57,366 nucleotides of DNA from Deltaproteobacteria bacterium. Lineage in GTDB: Bacteria; Myxococcota_A; UBA796; SXON01. Location: NCBI GenBank assembly GCA_947484175.1, contig CANKOI010000015.1, positions 1 to 57,366 of the forward strand, in the 5' to 3' direction. The notes under the pieces were generated by a model. The model saw only the letters and a list, made by a program, of their open reading frames with translations, ran no database searches and was not told where the DNA came from. Both the position numbers and the translations under genes were made by a program. This document shows, in pieces, positions 1 through 8,030 of the stretch; position 1 is the first letter of the stretch, and the number at the start of each line of letters is the position of its first letter.

Positions 1-55
1 AATGTAGCGTGAGGCACAACGGATGTAAAGCGCTTGTTTCCTTTTGTCAGAGGAA

Positions 56-946
56 TCAGGCGTGCACCACCCCGTAACGAAGGCCACGTTCGGACACCCG
101 CCACGCCTGCCGGCGCGTGAGTTCCAGCGCGGAGAGCAGGATGCATGCGCCCACTAGGAGCGTGTCTGCGCGTTCTGGATTGGCGACGACCAGGGCCCGG
201 CGCTGCGCCGGGGATGCTGTGAGGAGGAGATCGATCCAATGACGGAGGGTTCCCGCGCTCAGCAGGCTGTTGTGGATCTGCGAAGCGTCGTGGTGCGCGA
301 GCCCCAGGCCGCAGGCGGCGAGCGTGGTCGCGGTGCCGGCAACGGCGATGGCGGTACGAGGTGCGTGGGCGAGGTGCACCGTAGCGAACGCGGCGGCGAT
401 CTCTTCCCGCACGCGCGCGAGGCCCGCTGGTTGGACATCCCCGTATCCGAGGTGTTTCTCGGTCAGCCGAACGGTGCCGATCTCCAGCGAAGTGCGCGAG
501 TGGATGTGGCCGCCCTCGCCGAGGATGACTTCCGTCGAACCGCCGCCCGGGTCGACCAGCAACACGGGCCCCGGAGCGATCTCCATGCCCGACACGCCGC
601 CCAGCCACGTGAGGCGCGCCTCTTCGTCTCCGGAGATGACGTTCACGCGCAGGCCGGTGGCGCGGAGCACTTCCTTGTAGAAGGTGGTGGCGTTCAGTGC
701 GCGGCGGGAGGCCGAGGTGGCGACGGCGCGAACCTCCCCGGCAGGCACGCCGAGGGCGGCCGCGCGCTCTGCATACTCGCGGAGCACCCCGATCGCCGCT
801 TCCGTCCGGTCAGGCTTGAACAGGCCGCGCTCGCCCATCCCCCGACCCAGCCCCACCACCCGCGCCTCGTCGTGCAGCACGCGCTCCCCGTCTGTCACGA
901 GCAGGAGCAGGGAGTTGCTCCCGATGTCGACGGCCGCCTTCAGCAT
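56..946 (-). CDS. Ppx/GppA-family phosphatase (exopolyphosphatase-like)
   Basis: 296 aa from an ATG at 946. The ASKHA (actin-like) fold is marked by an N-terminal phosphate-1 loop (VDIGSNSLLLLVTD, about residues 7-20), a VGLGRGMG segment and the phosphate-2 loop DPGGGSTEVIL. Members hydrolyse polyphosphate or the pentaphosphate alarmone pppGpp in the cytosol. At about 300 aa this is the short single-module type, lacking the C-terminal HD-like domain of long Ppx/GppA enzymes. The frame continues about 31 codons upstream of 946, but that extension has no family similarity and would overlap tolB. It follows the tolB stop by 13 bases, where pal would be expected, and is the last gene of the run. 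Substrate preference cannot be read from sequence. Confidence 0.88.
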   Translation of the reverse strand: MLKAAVDIGSNSLLLLVTDGERVLHDEARVVGLGRGMGERGLFKPDRTEAAIGVLREYAERAAALGVPAGEVRAVATSASRRALNATTFYKEVLRATGLRVNVISGDEEARLTWLGGVSGMEIAPGPVLLVDPGGGSTEVILGEGGHIHSRTSLEIGTVRLTEKHLGYGDVQPAGLARVREEIAAAFATVHLAHAPRTAIAVAGTATTLAACGLGLAHHDASQIHNSLLSAGTLRHWIDLLLTASPAQRRALVVANPERADTLLVGACILLSALELTRRQAWRVSERGLRYGVVHA

Positions 947-959
947 GGGGGCTTCGCGG

Positions 960-2270
960 CTACCATGAGAGGTGGCCGGACCAGTGGGGATTCGTGTAGC
1001 CGCCCGCGCCGGTGCTGAGCTGCACCTGGTGCCGACCATCGACGCTTGCGAGCCAGATGTGGGCGCTGCCCGTGCGCGTGGACGAGAAGGTGAGAAAATC
1101 GCCCTCGGGCGACCAACTCGGATCTTCGTTGTCGCCCATTCCTTGGGTGACGCGCCGCATCCCGGATCCGTCGACGTTCACCGTGAACACGTCGAACGCG
1201 CCGTCGCGCCCCACGAAGGCGATCTTGTCACCCTTCGGCGACCACGAAGGCGACGTGTTCTGGCTGCCCTGGAAGCTCACCCGCCGGGCCGAGCCGCCGT
1301 CGCTGTTCATTACATAGATCTGCGCGCCCCCACCTCGTTCGGAGACGAACGCGATCTTGCTGCCATCGGGCGACCAAGAGGGAGACACGTCGATGCCGGG
1401 GCTGCTGGTGATCTGCGCAATCTGTGTGCCCGCCACGGGGTCGATGGTGAAGATGTCGCTGTCGGAACCCGGAGACAGGGTGAGCGCGATGCTGTCGCCC
1501 TCCGGGGCCCATGCACAACCCGTGTTGATCCCCGTGCGCGCGGAGATGCGCCGGATGGCCGACTTCGCGAGGTCGGCGACGTACAGATCGGGGTTGCCGT
1601 TCACGTAGCTGGTGAAGCAGAGCGCCGAGCCCACCCGGTTCCAACGCGGCGAGAGGTTGATGGACTTGTTGCTCGTGATCTGCCTCTTGCCGCCGCCATC
1701 CACGTCCATCACGTGAACCTCTTTGTTTCCGCTCACGGCGGCGACGTAGGCGATGCGGGTGTCGAAGAAGCTCGGCTGGTTGGTGATCAGGCGGATGATG
1801 GTGTCGGCCGTGCGATGGGCGAGCGTGCGCTGGGCCGTCGTCGGTCCGGAGAAGGCCTTGGCGCCCAGCTTGACGCCGCCGGCGACGTCGTAGACCCACA
1901 CTTCGGCTCGGCGCCCCGTGGCGGTGGATTGCACCTCTGTCTTCGCGAGCGCGGCCGCGCCGGGCGTGCGCCAGGCCGCGAAGTCGAACTCGCCTAGGCG
2001 AATGCCGGTTCCGGGGGCTTCGGTGTACGCCGCGGCGTCGATCACCCGGAACCACCCGCTGATCTCAAGGTCGCGCTTGAGCGTGGTGTAGAATTCGTCG
2101 GTGGCGCTGCCTCCCTTCGGAATGGGGAGGGCGATGGGAATGTCGGCCTTGGCGCCCCCTGCCGAAAGGGCCACGCTCGTGGTCGGCTCGTCGGCCGCCG
2201 AGGCCGCCGAAAGGGTGGACAGCAACGCGAGGCACGTGAGGGCGACGGCGGCGCGGGCGATCAGTTGCAA
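960..2270 (-). CDS. tolB: TolB, periplasmic beta-propeller of the Tol system
   Basis: 436 aa with a Sec signal peptide (MQLIARAAVALTCLALLSTL, cleavage near Ala-Ala-Asp at about 26), a short N-terminal alpha/beta domain (about 30-165) and then repeated PD40 propeller blades (PSWSPDGSKIAFVSERGG and variants such as PSWSPKGDKIAFVGRDG). TolB is the periplasmic partner of Pal and colicin-type ligands and helps keep the outer membrane tethered during division. The start is a TTG at 2270, 10 bases inside the preceding TolA/TonB-like gene; no closer ATG preserves the signal peptide. Order tolQ-tolR-tolA-like-tolB agrees with a Tol operon. The length is normal for TolB. Confidence 0.95.
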   Translation of the reverse strand: MQLIARAAVALTCLALLSTLSAASAADEPTTSVALSAGGAKADIPIALPIPKGGSATDEFYTTLKRDLEISGWFRVIDAAAYTEAPGTGIRLGEFDFAAWRTPGAAALAKTEVQSTATGRRAEVWVYDVAGGVKLGAKAFSGPTTAQRTLAHRTADTIIRLITNQPSFFDTRIAYVAAVSGNKEVHVMDVDGGGKRQITSNKSINLSPRWNRVGSALCFTSYVNGNPDLYVADLAKSAIRRISARTGINTGCAWAPEGDSIALTLSPGSDSDIFTIDPVAGTQIAQITSSPGIDVSPSWSPDGSKIAFVSERGGGAQIYVMNSDGGSARRVSFQGSQNTSPSWSPKGDKIAFVGRDGAFDVFTVNVDGSGMRRVTQGMGDNEDPSWSPEGDFLTFSSTRTGSAHIWLASVDGRHQVQLSTGAGGYTNPHWSGHLSW

Positions 2271-2989
2271 GGGCAGTCCAGGACGCCGCGAATGCTGGGG
2301 GCAAAGCGGCTGGGGAGGGGGGGGAGGCGCGTGGTGTTGGCGAACGCCCGGACACAGGCGGCGTCGAACGAGGCGTTGCGACTGCTATCGACGATCGTGG
2401 CTTCATCGGCCAGCGACCCGTCGGCGCGCACGGTAGCGGCCGCGCGCGCAACGAGGTCGGGCTTCGCCGCGCACCACGAGGGCAGGGGGTGGAAGTTTTT
2501 CTTGAGCTCCTCGTTCGCCTTCGCCACCCAGCGGGCCAGCTCAGGGTCCTGCACGCCGGACTGGGCCTTCGACCCGGCAGCGGCGCTGTTGTCACCGCTC
2601 TCGAGACGGTCGACCTTGCCCTCAGGCGCCTCCAGGTCCGCCAGCAGTTGCTGCTTGCGCAGCTCAGCAAGCAGCGCATCGCGAGCGGGGTCAGCGCCCC
2701 CCTTCAGAGGCGGAGCGGTAGGGAGCGCCAGTTCGGAGGGGTTCGGCGGGGGGGGCGTGAGCGGGGCATCCGGAGCGCCCTGCGCTGGCGTAGGTGCGCG
2801 CTCCGCACGCTGCGGCATGTTCGACTTCACGGAGGCGGGCCCGGCCATCTCTACGATGATGGCATCGGGAGGGCGAAACAGCGGCTCGCTCTTGCTGCCG
2901 CACTGCCCAAGCGCCACCAGCAGGAAGGCGGCTACATGCGCGACGCCCGCCACGGGCCACTCCCAGCTGGGCAGGGCGTGCCGCGCCAT
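2261..2989 (-). CDS. TolA/TonB-like energy-transducing protein
   Basis: 242 aa with one N-terminal membrane anchor (PVAGVAHVAAFLLVALGQ, about 12-29), a proline-rich and charged middle (PPPPNPSELALPTAPPLKGG; a short helical stretch at about 100-125) and a C-terminal TonB/TolA-type domain (about 145-242) carrying the ATVRADGSLADEATIVDSS signature. Such proteins bridge the inner-membrane proton-driven TolQR motor to periplasmic or outer-membrane partners. Its place between tolR and tolB makes TolA the likely role. It is much shorter than enterobacterial TolA because the long helical domain is nearly absent. The ATG at 2989 overlaps the tolR stop by one base (TGATG). Both TonB-like and TolA-like readings fit the C-terminal domain; synteny decides for TolA. 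Confidence 0.75.
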   Translation of the reverse strand: MARHALPSWEWPVAGVAHVAAFLLVALGQCGSKSEPLFRPPDAIIVEMAGPASVKSNMPQRAERAPTPAQGAPDAPLTPPPPNPSELALPTAPPLKGGADPARDALLAELRKQQLLADLEAPEGKVDRLESGDNSAAAGSKAQSGVQDPELARWVAKANEELKKNFHPLPSWCAAKPDLVARAAATVRADGSLADEATIVDSSRNASFDAACVRAFANTTRLPPLPSRFAPSIRGVLDCPCN

Positions 2990-3420
2990 CAGGGCGCCGT
3001 GGGTGGGCGGGTGACGAGGCCGACCTTGGGAATACCCGCCTGCTTGGCCATTTCGAGCAGGTTCATGACCTCTTGGTAGGGCAACGCGCCATCCGCCTGC
3101 ACAAAGACCGCGTGGTCGGGGTGGGCCTTCCCTTCTTCCCGAAGATTGGCCTCGAGTTGCTCCTTGGTGAGCGTCTGCGCCGGGTTGCTGCCCCGCGCGA
3201 GGGTGAACTCACCGCTGGTCTTCATGCCGATCACCAGCTGCTCACCGGTCACCTCGACAGGCGGCGTATTCGCGCTCGGCAGGTCGATCTCCACCCCCGT
3301 GGCCATCAGCGGTGCGGTGACCATGAAGATGATGAGGAGCACCAGCATCACGTCCACGAAGGGGGTGACGTTGATCTCGGACATCATTCCTCCGTCGCGC
3401 GACGGGCCGCTCATTGCCAT
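2989..3420 (-). CDS. tolR: TolR/ExbD-family proton-channel subunit
   Basis: 143 aa. A short cytoplasmic tail leads into SEINVTPFVDVMLVLLIIFM, with the conserved Asp of the single membrane segment (FVDVMLVLLIIFMVTAP) that carries the proton path in ExbD/TolR. A periplasmic dimerisation domain follows (about 45-140), including the DHAVFVQADGALPYQEVMNL segment typical of ExbD. The start at 3420 is chosen because this ATG overlaps the tolQ stop by one base (TGATG). The open frame extends about 79 codons further upstream, but only as a shadow of tolQ. An ATG at 3414 or the MM at about residues 12-13 are possible alternatives. It works with TolQ in the inner membrane. Confidence 0.93.
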   Translation of the reverse strand: MAMSGPSRDGGMMSEINVTPFVDVMLVLLIIFMVTAPLMATGVEIDLPSANTPPVEVTGEQLVIGMKTSGEFTLARGSNPAQTLTKEQLEANLREEGKAHPDHAVFVQADGALPYQEVMNLLEMAKQAGIPKVGLVTRPPTAP

Positions 3421-4142
3421 CAGCGACCCCGGTAGTGGCGCTTCACGATGTTCAGGAAATCGGAGGAAAAGGCGTCGATTTCGCCGTGGATCTCCTTGAT
3501 CCGGGTGTTGAAGTAGTTGTAGGCCATCACGGCGGGGATCGCCGCCAACAGCCCCACGGCCGTGGCGACCAGCGCATGCGCGATGTCGGGACCGACGGTC
3601 TGGATGCTGGCCTGCCCGGTTTCGCCAATCTTCTGGAAGGCCCGCAGGATGCCCCACACCGTGCCGAAGAGGCCGATGAACGGCGCCGTGGACCCGGTCG
3701 TGGCGAGGAACGGGATGAGGCGCTCCAGCTGCGAGAGTTCGGTGTTCGTGGTGCGCCGCAACGCTCGCTCGATGTTCTCGGTGAGCCCGAGATCCATGGC
3801 GCCGGGGCCGGCCCCCGAAGTGAGGCGCCCGAGCTCGACGTAGCCGGCCTTGAACACCTCCGCGACGGGCGAGCTCGGCCAGCGGCTACAGCGCTGGTAC
3901 ACTTGATCGAGGTCGGGCGCCTTCCAGAAGGCCTCCACAAAACCCGCCGACTGAGCTTGGGCCCGCCGCACCACGTTCCACTTGTTCACGATGATGCCCC
4001 AGCAGGCCACCGACATGCCGATCAGGGCGAAGAGCACGAGCTGAACGACGATGTCGGCGGAGAGCACCAGCTCCACGATGGAGAAGCCGTCGTCGCTCGA
4101 AGCGTTCACGACGGCGACGAGAATTGCCTGTTGCGGGTCCAT
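3420..4142 (-). CDS. tolQ: TolQ/ExbB-family motor protein
   Basis: 240 aa. The layout is that of MotA/TolQ/ExbB: a first membrane segment (VVQLVLFALIGMSVACWGII, about 33-52), a cytoplasmic loop, and a conserved core with two more segments (FLATTGSTAPFIGLFGTVWG at about 145-164 and HALVATAVGLLAAIPAVMAY at about 187-206). The Gly/Thr-rich pore residues of the family are present. With TolR it forms the proton-driven complex that energises the TolA-like protein. The gene begins at an ATG 9 bases after the upstream TPR gene. Its length matches the family. Confidence 0.93.
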   Translation of the reverse strand: MDPQQAILVAVVNASSDDGFSIVELVLSADIVVQLVLFALIGMSVACWGIIVNKWNVVRRAQAQSAGFVEAFWKAPDLDQVYQRCSRWPSSPVAEVFKAGYVELGRLTSGAGPGAMDLGLTENIERALRRTTNTELSQLERLIPFLATTGSTAPFIGLFGTVWGILRAFQKIGETGQASIQTVGPDIAHALVATAVGLLAAIPAVMAYNYFNTRIKEIHGEIDAFSSDFLNIVKRHYRGR

Positions 4143-4151
4143 GCGCGCCGT

Positions 4152-5156
4152 CTATCGCGTTCGCATGTATCCTTCGATGGCTTCGGCGTTTCCCGGCGAC
4201 AGCTCGGTTGCGGTGTGCCAGGCCTCGGCCGCCATCGCCCGTTGGCCAAAGTCTTCGTAGGCCTTGCCCAGCATCATCCAAGCGGCGGGGTAGCGCGGCA
4301 CGAGCCGCGTGCTGTTTTTTAGGGCGCGGATGACGAGGTCGGTGCGCCCGGCATCCGCTGCGAGCTGGGCGATCGACATCCAGGCGTACCCGTTGCACTT
4401 GTCGAGGGTGAGGGCGGCCTTGTAGTCGCGGAGGGCTTCGTCGGTGCGGCCCGACATGCGGAGGTCGTCGCCGGTGATCACTCGCTTGCGCGCCTCGGCA
4501 CGAGCCGCGTCGGCGGTTGGGGCGCAAGGATCGGGAGGATCGTTGGGGAGGGCGAGCACGGCGGGGGCGGCTGGCGGCTTTGGGGCGATGGGGGGAGGGG
4601 GAGGGGCAGACGCAGCGACCACGGCAGACGGCAGCGGAGCGGCTGGAGCGACCACCCGATCAGCGGGGATACCGCCCGCTCGCGCGCCCTCTGCCACCAG
4701 CGGGCGACCGTCCATGACGACGACGAGGGCGCTCTGGCTGGGGGCTGCCCCAGGAGCGGCGGCGAGGTCGGCTTGCGATGCCGGAAGGGTGTCCACGCAA
4801 CCGACGAGCTGCACATCGCCGGAGAGGGTGGCCGGTCCGACGCAGATTCCCTGCGGCAGCGCGCACGCCTGCGCGAAGCAGTGGACCGCGAGTGGATTGC
4901 GCCCGCTGCCCAGCACCTCGGCGTAGGAGGGGTCATGATCGACCTCCACGCTCAGCCCGGGGTCGAAACGCCCGCTGCCGTCGCAGGAGAGTACCCAGCC
5001 CCCTTGCACGTGGGTGTCCATGCCCGAGGGCGAGAGCCGCGAGGCCTCGGTGCGAACGTGCAGTTCAGTTGGGCAGCCGGGGAGCCCGCCGGCGGTGCAG
5101 CAGAGGGTGCAGAGCATGTCGTCGGCGACGGCAAGGGCAACGAGGAGCAGGAGCAC
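4152..5156 (-). CDS. Exported TPR protein upstream of tolQ
   Basis: 334 aa from a GTG at 5156. An N-terminal hydrophobic stretch (MLLLLVALAVADDM) reads as a short signal peptide. A Cys-rich, unrecognised domain follows (about 14-130; CTLCCTAGGLPGC near its start), then a Pro/Ala-rich linker (about 165-210) and a C-terminal TPR region (about 220-334) with motifs such as GRTDEALRDYKAALTLDKCN and YPAAWMMLGKAYEDFGQRAM. The protein probably acts in the periplasm. It lies 8 bases after the glycosyltransferase stop and 9 before tolQ, so it is in the same transcript. TPR proteins are common in Tol operons (CpoB/YbgF occupies such a place in E. coli), but I see no coiled-coil to call it CpoB. Confidence 0.7.
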   Translation of the reverse strand: MLLLLVALAVADDMLCTLCCTAGGLPGCPTELHVRTEASRLSPSGMDTHVQGGWVLSCDGSGRFDPGLSVEVDHDPSYAEVLGSGRNPLAVHCFAQACALPQGICVGPATLSGDVQLVGCVDTLPASQADLAAAPGAAPSQSALVVVMDGRPLVAEGARAGGIPADRVVAPAAPLPSAVVAASAPPPPPIAPKPPAAPAVLALPNDPPDPCAPTADAARAEARKRVITGDDLRMSGRTDEALRDYKAALTLDKCNGYAWMSIAQLAADAGRTDLVIRALKNSTRLVPRYPAAWMMLGKAYEDFGQRAMAAEAWHTATELSPGNAEAIEGYMRTR

Positions 5157-5164
5157 CTGAGCTT

Positions 5165-6316
5165 CTAACGGCTGGTTGGGGAGGTGCGCAGCCTCCGGTA
5201 GTGGGAGAGGAGCAGTTCCGCGTGCTCGGCCATGGTCGCTGCCACCTCGGGCGGCACCCTCCCTCGCCCCCGGCGTACTTCGGCGGCGAGCGCGGAACGA
5301 AGCGCGCTCGGCGAGTCGGCTTCGACGAAGGCTGCGGAGGGCGCCACCTCGCGCATGCCGCCGAGGTCGGAGGCCACCACGCGGAGGCCCGCGGCGCGGG
5401 CCTCACCGAGCACCAGCGGGGCATTCTCTTCCCACGTGCTGGGCACCACCAGCACGTCGGCAGCGTGCAGTTCGGCGATGACCCCCTCGGGCAGCACGGC
5501 TTCGCCCAGCGACACGCCCGGCACCTCCGCCGCCCGCCGCGTGAACGCCGCCGCCCAGCGCGGGCTGCCCCGCCAGAGCGGCGAGGGCCCCACGAGCCGC
5601 AAGGTGGCTGCGCCGGCCGGAAGCCCAGCGAACGCGGCCAGCAGCACGTCGACGCCCTTCGTGGGCAGCAGCGAGCCGAGGAACAGTAGCCGCAACGGGC
5701 CGGAATCCGGCGGAGGAGCCGGCGGCACCGGGCGGAGGAGCGGGAGCGGGGTGAGCACAGCCTCCACCTGCATCCGCTTGGCCACATGTGCGCTCGGCGC
5801 GAAGAACGCGGTGGTGTGGGCACGAACGGACGCCCAGCCCGCCTCGCGGCGCTCTACCGGCTGCAGGCGGAGCGGCAGCGCTCGGGCCGCGAGGGCCGGT
5901 ACGGGAGCGTAGAGCTCCGGCGCGAGGCAGGCGGCGCAGCGCTGAGTGGATGGCCCCTCGCAGCGCGCGCCGCCCTCGTTCACCAGCTGGCCACGGGCGC
6001 AGGCGAGCCAATAGTCGTGCAGCGTGACGACGACCACGGCGCCCGCCTGTTGCGCGATGCGTGGGAGCTGCATCGAGAGTCCCGTGAGGTGGTGGACATG
6101 CACGACGTCGGCCCCGCGAACCGCCTCAGCGAAGCGCTCCTCTACGGCCGTGTTGGCGAAATCGGCCTCGAAGCCACGCGCCCCGCCCTCCCGTCCACCG
6201 CTCGGACCGAACCGCTGCACCCGCTGCCCAAGGGCCTGCTGGGCGTCGGCGAGGCCCGCCGCATACAGCTGGCTGCCGCCCTGTCCCCACCCCTGTGAAA
6301 CGTGGAGGACCTGCAT
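5165..6316 (-). CDS. Glycosyltransferase, GT4-type (GT-B fold)
   Basis: About 383 aa. The N-terminal Rossmann-like half begins MQVLHVSQGWGQGGSQLY, with the acceptor-side HVHHLTGLSMQLP and TLHDYWLAC segments. The C-terminal half carries the sugar-nucleotide site (LLFLGSLLPTKGVDVLL and the E-x7-E type element STWEENAPLVLGEARAAG, about residues 290-308). It should transfer a sugar from a nucleotide donor to an envelope or secreted glycan; donor and acceptor cannot be predicted. The ATG at 6316 overlaps the preceding stop by one base (TGATG); a GTG at 6319 is the alternative. It is similar in layout to the other glycosyltransferase two genes upstream, suggesting one pathway. Confidence 0.88.
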   Translation of the reverse strand: MQVLHVSQGWGQGGSQLYAAGLADAQQALGQRVQRFGPSGGREGGARGFEADFANTAVEERFAEAVRGADVVHVHHLTGLSMQLPRIAQQAGAVVVVTLHDYWLACARGQLVNEGGARCEGPSTQRCAACLAPELYAPVPALAARALPLRLQPVERREAGWASVRAHTTAFFAPSAHVAKRMQVEAVLTPLPLLRPVPPAPPPDSGPLRLLFLGSLLPTKGVDVLLAAFAGLPAGAATLRLVGPSPLWRGSPRWAAAFTRRAAEVPGVSLGEAVLPEGVIAELHAADVLVVPSTWEENAPLVLGEARAAGLRVVASDLGGMREVAPSAAFVEADSPSALRSALAAEVRRGRGRVPPEVAATMAEHAELLLSHYRRLRTSPTSR

Positions 6317-6759
6317 CACTCCTCGCGTTGTGCCGCCTCCAGCAGCTCCTCTGTGCGCTCACCCCCGGCTAGGGTTTGCAGCTCTTCGTCGTGATCGTCG
6401 GCCACTCGGGCCAGGTAGAGGAGGGTCGCTTCGAAGTCGTCGAAGCGGAGGTCGTGGGCGCGCAGGGTGTGGGTGAACGCGACCGTGTCGTCGTCGAAGA
6501 GTTGGAAGGCGCCGAAGAGCACCTCGTTGTTCATGCGCAATAGGCGCGTGAGCAGGGTCAGCGACGCCCGCGCTCCCGTGACGACGATGCTCGCCAGCCG
6601 TACGAACGGGGTGCCGTCGTCTTCGAAGGTGGAGATCACCACCATCGAGGAGCCGAAGCGGAGGGTCCAGAACCCTTGGTCGGAAGGGTTCGCGTCGACC
6701 CCGAGGCGGAGGAGGAACTCGTCGATCCGGGCAGCGAGAGCGTGGAGGTCGGAGGTCAT
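6316..6759 (-). CDS. YbjN-like small protein between two glycosyltransferases
   Basis: 147 aa, soluble and acidic, with no signal peptide. The pattern of an N-terminal helix (about 5-20), beta strands (GFWTLRFGSSMVVISTFEDD; TPFVRLASIVVTGA, about 29-64), the helix LTRLLRMNNEVLFGAFQLFD and a C-terminal acidic helix resembles the YbjN / type III secretion chaperone-like fold. Members are thought to bind peptides, but function is poorly known. The start ATG at 6759 overlaps the upstream glycosyltransferase stop by four bases (ATGA); the much longer open frame upstream is a shadow. Family assignment rests on pattern only. Confidence 0.68.
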   Translation of the reverse strand: MTSDLHALAARIDEFLLRLGVDANPSDQGFWTLRFGSSMVVISTFEDDGTPFVRLASIVVTGARASLTLLTRLLRMNNEVLFGAFQLFDDDTVAFTHTLRAHDLRFDDFEATLLYLARVADDHDEELQTLAGGERTEELLEAAQREE

Positions 6760-7994
6760 CGCACCGAATCGTATACGCCGATCAGGCGATCGACATGGGC
6801 ATCGAGGGAAAGCGGCGGGCGCACCGGGAGCGGAGGGGCGACCATCGCTTCGCGGATGCACATCGCGAGTGCGTCGGTGTTTCCGGGCTCGTAGAGCCAG
6901 CCGTCCACCCCCGGCTCCACCAGCTCCGGAAGCCCGCCGATGGCCGGGGCGATGACGGGGCAGCCGGCGGCGCGCGCTTCGAGCACGACCAGCGGGGCGT
7001 TCTCGGGCCAGCGCGACCCAAGTACCAGCGCGCGCGCCTGGGCCAAGAGGGGGCCGGGATCGCCGATGGGGCCCGCATTTTGGACGGTAGCGACGTAGGC
7101 GGCATCCGGGCCCGGGGGGCCATGAATGAGGAGGGGCGCGCTGACCTTGGCGGCCTTGTGGGCCTGCCAGACGAGGTCGGGGCCCTTGTGGCGCGACAGC
7201 GTGCCGAGGAACAGGAAGGGGCCGCCGCCGGTGTGTTCGGGCCCCGCGGCGACCCCGTGAGGCAGGTGGGTCGCTCGGCCGAGTCCGCGTCGTTCGGCCT
7301 CCGCCGCGATCCAGCGGCTCGGCGCGATGCGGGCCGCGCAACGGGCGGCAAATTGCCGCCACCGCTCGGTCTGCCCGGCAATTTGTCCAGCGGTGACGGG
7401 CGCGCCGCCGGCGGTGGCGCGGGCGCGGAGGGCCGCGGGGAGCCGTTGCCACGCGCGGTGGAGCCGGTGCGGGCTGATGAGCCGGGAGGCGCGCCCGGCG
7501 GCGCCCAGGGCGGCGGCCACCACGGGGCCGTCCTGACACCAGGCGGTGGCGCAGGCCGGGCAGGCTTCGCCAGGTCCCGGACACGCATTGCCATCGCGAA
7601 GGAGCTGGCCGCCCGCGGCGCACCACGCCCATGCGTCGTGGAGGGTCCAAACGAGCGGCGCGGGGCAGTGGAAGTCGGGGTCGAGGCTGGCCAGATGGTG
7701 CACATGCACGACGTCGGGGCGGAGTGCCCGGAGCTTGGAGTTCAGCCAGGCGCGGGCCGCAGGATCGGCTCCCCCCCGACGGAGCGCCGCGAACGGGGCG
7801 TTGGTGACCAGCCGGCTAACGAAGGGCTCCTCGATCGGCGTGTACATCGGCACACCGGGCGCACTGGTGGCCGCGAGGGTGTGCACCTCCCAGCCCCGCG
7901 CCCGCAGCGCCGCGGCCGTTCGTGCGGCGACCTGTTCCGTGCCGGCGTTTTCACGCGGCGGGAAGCCGTGAACGATCTGGACGAGGCGGGACAT
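6756..7994 (-). CDS. Glycosyltransferase, GT4-type (GT-B fold)
   Basis: About 412 aa. It starts MSRLVQIVHGFPPRENAGTE, the usual glycine-containing first loop of GT4 enzymes. DVVHVHHLASLDPDFHCPAP and WTLHDAWAWC follow, then a Cys-rich stretch (about 140-160; CPGPGEACPACATAWC). The donor domain has FLFLGTLSRHKGPDLVW and the SRWPENAPLVVLEARAAG element with two glutamates seven residues apart. It is a cytosolic or membrane-associated sugar transferase for an exported glycan. The ATG at 7994 was chosen over an upstream in-frame start because the extra 31 residues have no family resemblance. It is the first gene of the minus-strand run ending at 56 and is divergent from the response regulator, with only about 36 bases between them. 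Confidence 0.88.
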   Translation of the reverse strand: MSRLVQIVHGFPPRENAGTEQVAARTAAALRARGWEVHTLAATSAPGVPMYTPIEEPFVSRLVTNAPFAALRRGGADPAARAWLNSKLRALRPDVVHVHHLASLDPDFHCPAPLVWTLHDAWAWCAAGGQLLRDGNACPGPGEACPACATAWCQDGPVVAAALGAAGRASRLISPHRLHRAWQRLPAALRARATAGGAPVTAGQIAGQTERWRQFAARCAARIAPSRWIAAEAERRGLGRATHLPHGVAAGPEHTGGGPFLFLGTLSRHKGPDLVWQAHKAAKVSAPLLIHGPPGPDAAYVATVQNAGPIGDPGPLLAQARALVLGSRWPENAPLVVLEARAAGCPVIAPAIGGLPELVEPGVDGWLYEPGNTDALAMCIREAMVAPPLPVRPPLSLDAHVDRLIGVYDSVR

Positions 7995-8030
7995 GCGGTG
8001 GAGGGGAGGTGGGCAGGCTATCCTCCCGTG

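Noticed and set aside
972-1997. A 341-aa plus-strand frame opposite tolB
   Set aside because: It mirrors tolB codon structure in a GC-rich genome and has no recognisable domain. Many similar antisense frames across the window were rejected on the same ground.
6795-8030. An extended N-terminus of 411 residues for the response regulator
   Set aside because: It is antisense to the glycosyltransferase gene, has a Gly/Arg-rich shadow composition and no domain. The receiver begins right after 8031.
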